In this document: in pieces, positions 1 through 11,983 of the stretch | How positions within the stretch are numbered: position 1 is the stretch's first letter | Layout of the letters: each line of letters opens with the position of its first letter | Assembly: GCA_020064725.1 (NCBI GenBank) | Contig: JAGTWJ010000001.1 | Span: 3,472,001-3,536,000 of the forward strand | Origin: Drechslerella dactyloides | Lineage: Eukaryota > Ascomycota > Orbiliomycetes > Orbiliales > Orbiliaceae | Length of the DNA stretch: 64,000 nucleotides | Reading direction: 5' to 3' | Made by a program: the position numbers and the translations under genes | The notes under the pieces: model-generated | Seen by the model: the letters and a program-made list of their open reading frames with translations, nothing else | Told to the model about the DNA's origin: nothing | Databases searched by the model: none

Positions 1-11
1 GCTGGCCTTAG

Positions 12-18
12 TATAAAG
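12..18 (+). promoter_or_regulatory. TATA box of the gene starting at 195
   Basis: TATAAAG lies about 180 bp before the start codon and is followed by a pyrimidine-rich leader. It fits the core promoter of the first gene; the call rests on the motif and its position only. Confidence 0.45.
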
Positions 19-194
19 GCTGCCTCCCTCATCGCGTTGGAGACTTTGCTTGACCCGTTCATCAACCCACCTCGCCCACCTACTCTTCAGAGCTACCGAT
101 AACTAATAAAAACTCTCTCCTGCCTCCACGTATAGGCGCCGTCCGTGCCAGAAACCAGGAGACCTTCTCCGAGCCTGCTCGATCAGAATCACCA

Positions 195-982
195 ATGTCG
201 AGCAAGCGTGCAGCCAGTCCGCAGGAGGCCGAGGCCGGAGGGCCCACCCCTGCTGTCGTAGATAGTCCCGTTCACTCCCCTGTCCCGGCTCCCCTTCTCG
301 CAGCTGCTCCCGCTGCCGCCCCAGCCCCAGTCTCGGTTGCTACCCCGGCTGCTGCTCCGGCTGCTGCTCCGGCCCCTGCTCCGGACGCCGCTCCGATTGC
401 CGCACCCCCAACGGCGGCCCAGCCCACCAGCCAGCCGGGAAGCTCCGGTTGGGCTGAGGCTGCGGCCAGGGTCCCAGACCTCTTGCGTTACGATCGCGAG
501 GTCGAGGCTTGGTGTGCATATGTCACCAAGCATGGTGCCAGTGAGTAATTTCCTATGAAAGTGCGACGCGTGTGCTAGGGTGAATACACCGCACGCCAGT
601 AAAGCCTATACTAACAGATGGTGACATTTACAGCGATGACCAGCATCCAGCATGGCATCAGCATCTTTGCGCGCAAGATGAAGCGGGACCAGGCGACCTA
701 CGCCGTCCTCAACACCTTCGGCGCATATCTTGACCTCACACTTGGTATTTCTTCCTCTCTCCCTTCTTAGTAGATGTTGAATCATTCTGTGATTTCCCTG
801 CTAACGAACGTATAGAGCAATGGGTCGAGATCAAGTCGTTCTACGACAAGTGCTACGCTCGCATCACGCAGCTCGAGCACGCAAAGGCGGACGCGGAGAA
901 CGCCAGGCTGGCCGCAAAGGTCAAGGAGCAAGAGGACCGCATTAGGTGCCTCGAGATGGAGTTGAAAAAGATGGATATGTGA
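195..982 (+). CDS. Orphan protein with Pro/Ala-rich N-terminus and C-terminal coiled coil, three exons
   Basis: Exons 195-540, 634-744 and 816-982 join in frame to 207 residues. Both introns have GT donors (GTGAGT, GTATTT), CTAAC branch sites and CAG/TAG acceptors. Residues 15-85 are Pro/Ala-rich and look disordered. Residues 90-150 form a predicted helical part containing AWCAYV and a later QATYAVLNTFGAYL segment. The last exon is a charged coiled coil. The AWC and TYAVLNTFGAYL pieces recall the second half of the RxxC/GYxLY domain found further along the window, so this may be a truncated remote member, but the match is weak. No known family is recognised. ATG 195 is the first ATG after the TATA box. 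Confidence 0.6.
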
Positions 983-1867
983 ACTCCACACGTACATGTT
1001 GCATTTCGGGAGAGGGTATGGCTCGGTTGCTCGATTGGGCGATTTGCCCACTCGGGCAGGTGGATTGTATTGATGCTGTTTTTGTTTCTGCATAACATGG
1101 ATTCTTTTCTTTTTCTTTTTCCCTTTCCTTGTTACTATTACTGGCATACATTATCGGGGCGCCGGGGTTTTAAAATGGTGGTACAGGCGTTGTGGCGGCT
1201 TTAGGGCCTGGATCAAAACATCAGATTGTTATTCGAGGGGAGAATAAAAATATCAATTGAATGAGCGACTCGTACTGCGTTATTGGTGAGAAACTGATTT
1301 AGGGATTAAGTAGGGGCAAACTTCGGTGCAGACCAAAAGTCTCCCGATTCTATAATAGCCTCCGTGGCAGTTGAAGCTGCATTCGTGTCGTTAGGGAGCC
1401 TGAAGGAGACTGGGTGGCATAAGAGAGCAACGAGTGGCAATCGAGGCCTTTTCATTAAACGCCAGCTTGCACTGTGTCTATCGAGTCGTCGGTAGAATCT
1501 GAGGCAGCCAGCTGGAATTTCGTGACTTGGACATGATGCTCCCCGCACTTTGAAGGTTGAGCCAGCACGGGTGGATCACTTCTTGCCTGTAGCGGCTGTA
1601 GCAGAAGTCACGACTTGAGAACGACATTTCGAAGGGCTAGAGCATACTGTGAGCGCTGAGGGAGTAGCTGCCAAACCCCGTAGTATAGGTAGCTGCCACC
1701 TGGTCACGCACGTCAACCCCCTCACAAAGGCCCAACCACGATTTCGAGCATCATCAATATCATTCGAATCAAAGATCCAGAGTTACTCGACATCCACAGA
1801 CCTCGCCTCCACCATCCATTTAACTCTCCTGCCCAGCTTCAGATTTGAACAAATCGCGTCTCTAATC
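983..1867. other. Intergenic, no gene seen
   Basis: About 0.9 kb between two plus-strand genes. It should hold the 3' end of the first and the promoter of the second. Only short overlapping ORFs on both strands, no recognisable element. Confidence 0.6.
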
Positions 1868-3600
1868 ATGTCTGACAAGACCACCGAAGATAAGCTTTGT
1901 GACGCTATGAACAATGTTAGTCTTCTCCTGCTGTCGTGATAACCAGGGTGCCATATGGGCTCTCCGAGTTGTCTCGTAAACCGGACCACCGATCGTTGCG
2001 CCGACTGAAGGTCACGGTTGCTAATTGCTAAAATGCTGCCCCGGTGATATAGGTAAAGCTTGATCCTGCCTCGGGCGTGGAGATCTTGGGGGTTCGCCAG
2101 TCATCAAACACTATACCGAGCCACAAGAGGGGACCCGTAGGCCCTACCGTTGACAAAACTGACACCAGGAATCTTCTCAAGGTGAGTATTCTCTCTGAGC
2201 GGTGGGCCGTAGACATTTAGGCATAGCGGCAGTGAGGAGAGCAGAACGGTGGGCTAACCTGCTATGTCCTACTAGGAGAACGTTGCCGTCGGAACCGTGC
2301 GTAACGATAAAGCTTCCAGTCAACCTACTCTCAGGCCAGATCCTCCGACAGAAGCATCTCCAGCCCCCAAGGCATCTACGACCACTTCCCATGTATGCTC
2401 TCATGATCCCTTCTGGCTTGCCTTCGGTGTTTTTCGGGTTTACGTACTGATAATATCATATAGCTTGAGCCTCGAAGAGAACCTTTGGTCCGAGGTGGAT
2501 ACCAGATTCCTATCGACCTCCTCAGACTAGCTATCCCGGAGCTGGCCTACTTGCCATCCAAACGTACCACTGACATATCCGCCGATACCCCATCCGAGTC
2601 AATGGCAAAAGGAAAGTCAAAGAAAGCCAAGAAAGCTGCCGCAAGGAAGCGTCGCCAGGCCGATGACGCCTCAGACTCCGGTTCGTCCGCTGCTGTTTCT
2701 GACTCCGCCCTCAGCGATGAGGAGCCATCCACGCAAAAGAGCACCACTCCAGGGATCTTGGAGGAGCAAGTGGATAGCGAGCAATCGAGCCCGCCAACAA
2801 TGGCGGCATCCCCAGAGGATACCGGGTCACAGAAGCCACAACAGACGCAAAAAGTTGTCATCGACCCGCCACTCTTCGAGCTTCTGAACGACCTCTCCCT
2901 CTTCTACAAATGGGAGGTCGACGATTTCAAAAAGCTCGACCGCAACAGCCATCTTGCCTTCTTCCACATCTATGCTCGCGACAAGACGCCGCCACCAACC
3001 GATGACGACAAGACTGTCTTTAAAAAATTCGTCGAGCACATCTACAAAGACCACTACTGGCTTTCGATGGTGCGCGAAGCGGTGCTTTTCTGTGCTCACG
3101 GACCACTCCAATCACGTACTCCGCCAGGGGGGCTCCACCGCTTGCTGACCGTCGCAGAGGACTACCATTTCCTTATGCAATTGGGTATGTACTTCAAGGA
3201 ACGGGAACTCTCCATCGGTGAAAAGCTTGCCGGGGCTCCTTTGCCTGCAGGGCTTCCCGAGGATACCGAAGAAGGAGAAGAAGAAGATGAGGAGCTAGAC
3301 GAGGAGGCTATACCTGAGGAGGTTGCTGATAGCGGTGCAGGAGGAGGCGGTGAGGGTCAAAAGAAGAAGAAAAAGAGAAAGAGAAAGAAGAAGAATAAGG
3401 CAAAGGGCGCCGCGACAGGCACTGATGGGCCTGTTGATGGGCCTGCCGGAGAAGCTGAAGCTGCCGGAGGGCCGTCTGGCAGTGAGCGTACCGCCAGAGA
3501 TGTCAGTGCGGAAGCCCTTGCGGAAGCCCGCACCATTCTAGCATTCGAGGCTATCCTCCAAGCGTATCTCCACGCTCGCATAGCCCGCCGTCGACCTTGA
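1868..3600 (+). CDS. Orphan nuclear-type protein with acidic and polylysine tracts, four exons
   Basis: Exons 1868-1915, 2053-2181, 2276-2392 and 2464-3600 are all phase 0 and give 476 residues; the introns start GTTAGT, GTGAGT and GTATGC. The first 98 residues are Pro/Thr/Ser-rich. A basic patch (KKAKKAAARKRR, about residue 150) and a second very basic run (nt 3361-3399, about residue 400) look like nuclear localisation signals. Between them, residues about 233-360 form the only globular part, rich in Phe, Tyr, Leu and His and ending in MQLGMYFKERE. That ending resembles the Tyr-then-Arg end of the RxxC/GYxLY domain, so distant membership is possible but unproven. An acidic Glu/Asp stretch precedes the second basic run. 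No known family is recognised; nuclear location is inferred from the basic tracts. Confidence 0.75.
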
Positions 3601-4965
3601 AAGTATGTTTCTCTACGATGAACGTTTGCGATAGCTGTGTTTTTCTTTATTACCTTTACAATTGTAACTAAACTTTCTGCGGGCGGTATGGGCCCGATAC
3701 AATGAACATTGAATTCGCATAGTCAAATCTTTCTAGACATAGCCAATATTAATCCACGCCCAGTATCTATGTGCGGACTTGATTGTCCGCACTAATGTCT
3801 ATAGGTGTTGATAGATTGCTGGGGCCAGATTGACCCCATGACAGGCTTTATACTGTCATACAGCCCTTCATTAGCTATATATCGGTATTGATACTAGAAA
3901 ACATATATTCAAGCTTCGGTCTTTCAGTATTTACTAGATCTATAGGGCCTGGGGTGTTCAATGCTTCTGCAGCTTGTAGGCAGCAGCCATAGAGGATAGG
4001 TACTGGGCCGACGTTCTATACTCATTATGTGTGGGAATAGCTCTCCTTGCCTGCAGGAGATCGGGCAGTGGCTCGGAGCATCTCAGCCTACATGGTGGGG
4101 ATATGCCGCATGCAGATGACGATAGACCTATAGCGAAGATATGTATAGCTGTTTGTAGTTTAGTCGTGGATATATATCTCCTATGGTAGTCTCGCAAGCC
4201 GAATCTACACAATTCTATCCTGCTGTGATGTGATTGCCCTTCTTCGAGTTCGGATGTTGTGATCATAATATCGATCGAATACAGCAGGGAATCTTCGAGC
4301 TGGGTATATACTGCCACTTAGATGACTTGATGGAATCTATCCTGAAAGGACGGCCAGAGCTTCACCTAGTACTCGTATTTCGTATATCTTAAGATCCTAT
4401 ACCCTACGCACATGCACCATATTTTTAATTTTTTTTTTTTTGATTTTTTGGGGGTTTTCTGGTTTAAGTACAGGCCTTTGATTACGTCTCCATAAGAAAC
4501 CCTCATCAGTAGTAGAAAGAGCCTGTTATGCATCATAAAGGAAAGAAAGAAAAAAGCTCTCATCGGTGTCATCGTCATCGTCAGTGAAAGGTGTATCGTC
4601 ATATCATAGACATAGAAGAGAGAGGAAACGCGCATCCATAGTTATAGGAAAGAAAGGCCATATCATAGTAGTAGTGATAGTAGTAAAAGACCCCTATCCG
4701 TAGTAATCATTGGGCGAAGCCCGATTGATACACCATAGGAATTAGTGGGATGAGAGAGGAAAAGAAAGAATATCTGGAAAGCACAACAGTAGAATAGTGA
4801 TAGAGTAAGGAAGCCTCAAAGGGGCATACTAGAGAGGGAAGTAATTAAGAGGGGGCAAGAAGTCATGTCAATGAAAAGCAATAGGACGTAAAAGACATGA
4901 TAGTCGTGAGGACACTAGAAAGAAAAAAAGAATGCGTCATGGAAATATCTGGAAAGAATGGATGT
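3601..4965. other. Intergenic with small hairpins and purine-rich low complexity
   Basis: About 1.4 kb between convergent genes. It holds a perfect 8-bp stem (3771-3778 with 3785-3792), a 7-bp stem (3838-3844 with 3853-3859), a poly-T run near 4430, and AG-rich and TCATCG-like low complexity from about 4510 to 4930. No supported gene. Confidence 0.55.
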
Positions 4966-7115
4966 TCAGTTGCGTTTAGCGGCCTTGCCCTTGGCAGCCT
5001 TACCCTGAGCAGCTTTGCCTTTACCTTTGGCAGTCTTGCCAGAGAAGGCGTTGTCGATTGACGACGTGTTGATAAAGACAGCGGGCTTCTGAGCTTTCAG
5101 CTTCGGTTTTTCCTCTTCATCGTTGTCGGAGTCGTCAGCGTTAGCATCGGAGGCCTCGGGTTTAAAATCGTTGACATTGCGGACAGCCATGACGTAGACC
5201 ATCCATGCGTTGCGCTCCCGATACTTGGGATTGGCGAGTTCGATCCGAGCACTCTCTTCGAGATTATCCGTGAGTGCGGCCGAGATTCGTTTAGTGAAGC
5301 GCCGTTTGCTGTCAGGGCGGCCCAAAGTGTATCTCTCTAGCTTTGAGTCGGAGGCGAAGGCCCTAAGGAGGCAGTCGTGGAGCCTGCGGTAGGATCTCTG
5401 GGAGATGCGGAAGCAAGGCCTGAGATCATCGGCTGCCAATTGCTCCTTGGTCAAGTGCGAGCAATCAGAAGGCCGCTCATGGGTAACATAGACTGGCTCA
5501 TTGACATCTATTTGGTCAGAGAAATCTTCAAACTCTTCATCTTCGAAGTCTGGCTCCTTTGGTGCGTTCACGCGAAGCTTGATCCTTGGAGTTATGCTGC
5601 TAGTTGCGTTGGCCTGATGATCAGTGATCGGGGCGTTCTCCCGTGACTCGCTTGCACCATCGTAGGAAGATTGGCCGTTGAACTCAGAAGAGGTTGGAGG
5701 GTCTGTGGAGTAGAGAAGACTCGAGAATTCTTGCGCCATTGCTAAGACTTCAGGGTCCAGCTTCTTGTTTCGCCCGCGAACGTAGCGGTCATATTGTGCG
5801 TCTAGCACCGCGTCAAATTGATCTGTAGGAAGACCGCGGATCAGAGCACCGAAACCACGGCTGGGAAGACTCTCGTTGATAGTGAAGTTTGTTTGATCGA
5901 AGCCAACGTCATCTTGGAGGGTGTCATTGCTTAGTTGTTTGTCGTCATGCTCAAGGATGCCGTGTTTGAGAGCGCGTGCGTCGGTTACGAGATTTTCAAG
6001 GTTTTCCAATGTAAGACGGGCCGGCTTCTTGAAGAATTGTATGTGATGTTCAAGACCAGTACGGATTTTACCAGTTTCTTGATCGAATATGAGGCGGAAG
6101 ACCTTGTCCGTGTCGACACCATCTTGAAGCTGAGGGTACGCCAATTTTCTGGACATCTCAATCGCTTGAAATTGGTAGTTTCCTGCTCCCAAAGTCAGCT
6201 ACGACTGCTATTTTTTAAAACATATGAAGCATTGATTGGCAGCTTTGCATATTAAGCGTATTACTAACCCTCTTCCTTGCTGAGCTCTGGCCAGCGAGGA
6301 GCAACAAAATTCATTTTTGCTTCGGGATCATACACAACAGCTGGTGCTGGAGCAACCTGACTCGGAGTCATCGCCTTCTGCAAGTCGGCGATCTTCAAAA
6401 GGCGAGGATCAAGGGAGGTATCCATTTCGTCAGTGGTGGCTTCCGTTTCGTTTGACTCGGTAGCAGGGTCTTGCGCAGCAGCAGAGGTGGAGTTTTCTGA
6501 TGGGTTAGGAGGTGGTAGTGAATTCAATTGGTCGTCGTTCATGACCTTCTGGAGAGAATTCCAGAATGGACAATCGAAAGCGTTGATGTGCTTCGAGTCC
6601 CGCCAGATATTCCTGTACAGATGTGGAAGCATGTCTCGAGCTGTCAGGCACCATGAACACTCAGGATCATACGAGAGTGCTACATCTGTAATTGGGACCT
6701 GGTGCCAAAATTGCTCTTCTCCTAGGAGAAGTGCGTGGGCAGGAGGTTCTTCGTAAATAGCAGTTGAGCCATCTGGATTCATAGGCTCGTACTCAGCAAC
6801 CCACTTTGCAAACTCTTCACTGCCGAGGTCGATTTCGCCCCCGTCATCTGGAATGTTTTCTGATAAGCCTTCTTGATTGTTTCTGGGGTTTGGCTCCCCG
6901 ATTGTGCTGGTATTCGGAATTGGCGCAAAAGTAACCTCGCTCAGGGAGGCCCTGCTTCCTTCAGAGACTTCGAGCTGCAGAGGGGCTTTTTTGCGGCCTC
7001 TGTCTGACTTTTTGTTCTGTGGATGAGTAGAGATAGGTCCAGGTTTAATCCGAACCCGGCGAATTTGGCGGTCGTGTTCGTGCTGCCCTGCTGGGCGCTT
7101 CCCGCCTTGTTGCAT
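4966..7115 (-). CDS. RxxC/GYxLY-domain protein with Lys/Ala-rich tail, two exons
   Basis: Exon 1 runs 7115-6270 and exon 2 6198-4966; the 71-nt intron starts GTTAGT and phase 0 is kept, giving 692 residues. The N-terminal half is mostly disordered but has a compact segment near residue 150 with CSWC followed by two His and a later Cys, a possible metal site (inference). Exon 2 starts with a helical region, then an acidic stretch after an IKLRVNAP strand. The shared domain is at about 545-624: FRISQRSYRRL, then the R-rich helix, then NAWMVYVMAVRN, which matches GYxLYxxxxLRR of the other members. The tail repeats GKAAK and looks nucleic-acid binding or nuclear. It is the largest member in the window. 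No membrane helix. Confidence 0.85.
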
Positions 7116-8874
7116 CTCGGCAAAAGGAAGGTGGTTAGGTTTCGTGCGACGCGACGGAGTAAAGGCAGTGAGTGGTTCAGCAAAACGTTTCTGAAAAGAG
7201 TGGGAACGTAAATGATATGTGGGGAGCGCGATGATGAAGAGGGGGTTGAAACGGATTGGAATTTTTACAGTGGCAGCAGCTGGGGATTTTTTTTTGTGTG
7301 GGCATCATGACAACAACACTGCACGCCCTGAGGGTGCTCTGACATCTCCACTAACTAAACTTGCCCACAGGCCAAATTTCGATGCATGGTACGCAACATT
7401 TACTGAAACGAGTTGAGCGTAAGCCCTGTAAGATATATCTTTATCAAGTGGGAGTTTATCACCTAAGCTAGACTGTGGATGGGCGGGGAAAACTTTGAAC
7501 CACGACCTCTGCACAGTATGGATTTGCGCTATCACCGGATGTCTGACGCCCGTGGAAGTGACGGCGCATCTCATTCATTCTTCACAAGAGCATTCTTTCA
7601 ATCCGTTGACAGCTAAATATCATAGAAAGTATACTAGTTCTTGGCTGGGCCTGTTGTCAGCTGTCACTGGCAGCCTGTCTGACGGTGAGATATAACAAGT
7701 GGGCAGAGCTTCACCGCCGCAAAAATAAATACTCAAAAATAGAGTGTCATACCACATATCCGCTCGAAGCCCACACAGAAACACTTATACGTGATAGAAC
7801 GAGAGTCGCAATTTTCTTGTGAATAAAAGACTTCAATGCGCAAACTAATGTTGGAAATATATATATCGCATCTATCAGGCATCGGGGCAAGATGATGGGC
7901 GATCTCACCTTTCCCCCTTTACTTAATTCAGGCCCAGAAGCTGGTGCTGCTCATCAACCATCCCCGATTCGCTCTATAGTTGTTCGTAACGCTTTTTGTT
8001 TCGAAAGTTCTCTCTGCCTTTGAACTCCGGCCGTGGATGGCTTTAGTATCGACACCATATTTCCGCTTAGGTTATAGCTGCTCTTTGTATTCAATCCATG
8101 AGGCCGGCTTGTTGGTCAAAGAATCTTATTATTCTAGGCCGCTAGCCCTTGGCATCAGCACCTAGAGCTCAGGTTGGGTGCTCGAAGCCCCCTTTGCTGA
8201 GGCTTCTTCTGACTCCCGTTGTCTTCAGTGATCTTTCAAATGCCTAGGAATTGGCCTGTTATCTCGGCACACTGCCACCCAGGCAGGATCCCCGGCTTGA
8301 CCGTATTAGTGCCGTTAGATTTTCGCTTGCAGTTCGTCGCGGCCTCGGAAGCACGTACTAACTGCACCCTACGAGCTCTCGGCTAAGTAGATGCATATGA
8401 GCTGGAAAGCCTGCCCACGACCAACCCTAAGATTGGTTTTGCACCGTTGTCGAAGGCTTGGGTGACTGAGCATGCATGCATCTGGAGATTGCGAATCGTC
8501 CCTCATGCCTTTCTTTTCTCTGAAAGTCGAACCGAGAATATTCCAATTCTCTTGAGTAGAATCGGAATATGCTGGCAGAATACTTGATTCTTCCATGGGG
8601 ATTTCTATTGAGACATCACCTCTACAGGTCGTACAGGTCCATCACGCGAGAAGAATCGAAGTTACCAGGCCCAAACTGCCCAAAATCTTCATTGATGATG
8701 CAGGTAAGAGGTACCAGTCTGAACAAGAGTGTAGGACTCGGGACCTGTATTCTAACTGGACTGAACAGCGAAGGGATTAAAAAGCTTCGCAGCTGGATTT
8801 ATATGACAATAGTTCTATTTATCGATTAGCTGTCGTAAGGTGTTCCGTAATCTAACACTCGCCGGGTCTCGTAT
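7116..8874. other. Intergenic, no supported gene
   Basis: About 1.75 kb between two minus-strand genes, including the 5' region of the 692-residue gene. Only short scattered ORFs (longest about 89 codons) without splice support or recognisable content. Confidence 0.55.
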
Positions 8875-9636
8875 CTAAACTTTTTGGTGTCCCACCCAAA
8901 TGATGAACACTAGGTAAGATCCTAGAAAGAGCATCACGATCGAGAAGATGATCCAATCTTTCACGGTGATCGGTTCTTCTTCCTCTGGTGGAGGCCACGG
9001 CGACCGCGTGCGTCGGCCCGGTGACGGATGGTTCATCCCTTGAGAGCTCGGTGTGGAATCTCTTCGCTTCAGAATATGCTTTCTGAACATTCGCCAGTAA
9101 GAGTTAATTTGCTTCCTCCTGTACCATTCGTCTTTGCGAGGTGGCAAGGGTGGCAGCGACTGGGCGCGTCGTTCCTCTATGTTGCCCGGTATCCAGATAG
9201 TGGTCAAGACGGAATCATCTGAGGCGGCATCCTCTTGGTCGGCTGACTGGGAGTGCTGTACGGTCGACTGGCGCTGGATATCCTGCCACGAAACTGGTTC
9301 AGGGGGAGGGCGGATGTGGCGGTATTTGGTGCGGCCGCGAAGATCGTCCATCAGAATGTCCTCCATGATTGGCTCTTGGTAATTCTGCAAGAACTCCTCA
9401 CCACGATGGCTCCAGGATCTTCTTCTGAGTGGAGGAGGTGGTATGGAGAACTCGCCAAAGGCAGTGCTATCCTTTGTTTTGAAAGGGACGGTAGGAAGCG
9501 GCTTGTCCAGCTTGGCTGACATTATTATCTCTCCCCAGATGTGTGGTAGTGGCCTGCCTTTAGCATCGTAGTCCTGGCTCCGCCGTCTGCGGGCCGGCAA
9601 GACAGCCGAAGGCGTGTGTAGATTTGAGCTGGCCAT
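8875..9636 (-). CDS. Tail-anchored orphan protein, 253 residues
   Basis: Single exon starting at ATG 9636 and ending in TAG. The protein is Arg- and Pro-rich and mostly disordered, with PPPPLRRR, RRRRS and PWPPPEEEE stretches. It has one hydrophobic helix at about residues 228-247 followed by only five or six residues (GHQKV). That is the layout of a tail-anchored membrane protein with the long N-terminal part in the cytosol, inserted after translation; the type of membrane cannot be told. It lacks the shared RxxC/GYxLY domain but has the same membrane layout as the domain genes at 36-47 kb. No known family is recognised. Confidence 0.7.
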   Translation of the reverse strand: MASSNLHTPSAVLPARRRRSQDYDAKGRPLPHIWGEIIMSAKLDKPLPTVPFKTKDSTAFGEFSIPPPPLRRRSWSHRGEEFLQNYQEPIMEDILMDDLRGRTKYRHIRPPPEPVSWQDIQRQSTVQHSQSADQEDAASDDSVLTTIWIPGNIEERRAQSLPPLPPRKDEWYRRKQINSYWRMFRKHILKRRDSTPSSQGMNHPSPGRRTRSPWPPPEEEEPITVKDWIIFSIVMLFLGSYLVFIIWVGHQKV

Positions 9637-10127
9637 GACAGCAGAGAACCTCTAGATGTCAAGCCAAAGTTAGCGAATGCGCGAACGTGCAACGCGACAC
9701 TGAGCAGGCACAATGGTATCAATCACACCTCAATCAAAGAACATCGAGCTCTGGGTAGTTGGAACAGCGTATTATTACTGGTCGCAGTATCTGCAGAGGG
9801 TGATGTAGTGATGTTGGTCTGGCTCAGTAGTGGTGGTGGTAAGTGCTGCAGAGGACTATTATTGCGGCCAAGGCGAAGGGTTCCGACCGTAAACCTAATG
9901 TGTTGTGTATCGTGGCAATTCCAGTTTGGGACAAATTTCCATTTATGGAATGGCTTGATGTGCAAAGCCCTCGGCCGAGGCGGTCTCGAGACACCAGTAA
10001 GGCTAGGACAATAGCGGCCTAACAAAGCTTCAAGATAATATATTTGCGTCAGACGCCTATGCGCATATGTCCGCATGAATTCACGGAGAATTATCATATT
10101 ATACCGATCAATCTGCAGAGACGCCAG
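9637..10127. other. Intergenic; holds a 10-bp palindrome
   Basis: About 0.5 kb between two minus-strand genes. It contains the palindrome GTCTCGAGAC near 9992, a core that recurs at other sites in the window (see repeats). No gene seen. Confidence 0.5.
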
Positions 10128-10631
10128 TTATCCATCGGACTGGTTCCTCGTTCGCGCGCGCAGCCAAGCCCAGCCTGCTACAACATAAAGTGCCCATTCA
10201 ACTTCCTGGCGCCGTTTCAACCTGGCAATCAAGACCTTCTCCCAGAAACCGATACCATCGATTACGCCAGGATCCTCAGCTATGGCTTTTGTCAGATGAG
10301 AACAAAATATGTTGTTATGGATCGGGTTTTGAGCGAGGTTGAGCTCAAGTAACTCTGGTTGCTCTAGAATAACGCCCAGTAAAACGCTGTGGAGCCTTTT
10401 GAACTCATCCTGCGTCAGATGTCCTAGAACTTTCCGAATAGAAGCTGGAGCGATCGTATCTTCATTTGAGATTGAATTTGGTGTTTCGTACGCGATTCTA
10501 AGCAGTGACGGACGACCGATATACCACTCTAAGACTTTGGGGGGCAACGGTGCGTCCGGATGATTTGATAACCATTGCGGCGGACGTGATTGCATGCGAG
10601 CTTTCACAGCAGTTTCGATTTCTTGTTTCAT
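10128..10631 (-). CDS. Compact RxxC/GYxLY-domain protein, 167 residues
   Basis: Single exon with ATG at 10631. This is close to the minimal form of the family. After a 65-residue leader, the domain fills residues 70-162: LTQDEFKRLHSVL, then LLELNL, an FC pair, a Leu-rich helix with ARLKRR, and EWALYVVAGWAWLRAR, the counterpart of GYxLYxxxxLRR. There is no added tail, membrane helix or low-complexity part, so it probably marks the natural limits of the domain. It is likely cytosolic or dependent on partners, by inference. No known family recognised. Confidence 0.75.
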   Translation of the reverse strand: MKQEIETAVKARMQSRPPQWLSNHPDAPLPPKVLEWYIGRPSLLRIAYETPNSISNEDTIAPASIRKVLGHLTQDEFKRLHSVLLGVILEQPELLELNLAQNPIHNNIFCSHLTKAIAEDPGVIDGIGFWEKVLIARLKRRQEVEWALYVVAGWAWLRARTRNQSDG

Positions 10632-11983
10632 GGTAGCGCTTGATTATGTGATCAGGCTAGGGCGAATGTTTCCTCTGGACTCTAACATTCCGTGTTATGG
10701 GAAAAGTTTAAACGAAATGGTCGGGGTTCGAGCGCGAGGGCAGATTTGCATTGGCAATACGATACTTTAAAGTACTGAGGTCATGGAGTATAGTTGGCCC
10801 CGTTACGATCTAGTATTTCAAGTGGATGGAAAGTAAGATAGGGATTATGGATATGGATTGGATTCTGCAGCTTGTTGGGGTATCTGAAACGGTTTTCACA
10901 AACCTTGGTTCACAAGCTCACGAGTCGCTTTACACCGTAGGGTCAGACTATGGTTGCTTTATGTCAGAGATATTGAGAACCAGACTGTATCGTCAAAACT
11001 TGCGACAAAGGCTGTTAAAACCTCAGATATGGAGCTGCACCTGGCAGAATTGGCAGTTAGTATTAATCGAGAAACATAGAGAAGAATCCCGCATAGGTTT
11101 AATGGAACCAGCATGAAAGGTGGAATTAGTTTTGCATTCTATATATGATTCTAAGTCTAGGATACGTGATTGCGACTGAAACTGATTCGCTGTTGATATG
11201 TTCGGATGGGCATATGATAACGGTTTTAGCTTTGAAATATCATTCACGTTGACCGACGTTGCCAGCGCTGAGACTTTATTATTCAGCTAGCCAGGCCTTG
11301 CTGCGTCAAAGCCCACTAAAATGACAACGATTCAACGATTTTTTTGGCTCGCGTCGCGCCACCGCTTGTAATCCGAACCACGAAACTAGCATACTAGCTA
11401 CATTGACCAACATCCTCGCACCATAACGACTGAATCATAAGCCTATAGGCCTACTTCCTTGCCGCTAGACCTTGGTGAGTGAGAGTAACTAATGCGTTAA
11501 GTACTCAAAGTTCTGTTCCCTTGATTCCGCTTCTACTACTATAGCACTAGATATTCAGGGCGGACACCCCCCAACTTCTTCTCTACGTTGATATTGCCAT
11601 AGTTAATTTAACTCTACTTGCATATCTCTAATGTCATAGAGGTCTTACTGCGGTACTGGCTAACCATTCCTACATCTGTTAGAGAACCCGGCCACTGTGC
11701 TCCCCAGTCAGTGTTTCAATCGCCCTGAATTCCTCCCACTGTTCGAGCAGCGCCTTTCCTTCTCAGCGGAAGCTTTCCATACCAGCATCACCGGGACGAC
11801 TGTAGCAGATTCCGCAGCCGCTGTTACGGCTACTGGCACTGACACGAAGTTCCTCGAGGCTCTACCGCATCGCAATAATACTCCTTTCGCTCCAGCGAGT
11901 ACAGCAGAGAGACGTGTAAGCTGGGATCGCAACAGCATCGAGGCCATCAGCGACAGTACAACTTGCAGAGCTATCGGGCCGAT
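10632..11983. other. Intergenic with exon-like fragments, unresolved
   Basis: About 1.35 kb upstream of the small ORFs at 12 kb. Between 11460 and 11700 there are several consensus-like splice sites (for example GTGAGT near 11475, and CTAAC followed by a TAG near 11660-11682), and a 96-codon open frame at 11697-11987 begins with GTG. A spliced transcript is possible but I could not build one frame through it. Confidence 0.35.

Noticed and set aside
3958..4317. 119-codon minus-strand ORF in the intergenic region
   Set aside because: Low-complexity flanks, no family content, no promoter; likely chance.
9723..10097. 124-codon minus-strand ORF upstream of the 253-residue gene
   Set aside because: Pro/Arg/Leu/Thr mixture without structure and no consensus splice site joining it to the next gene.
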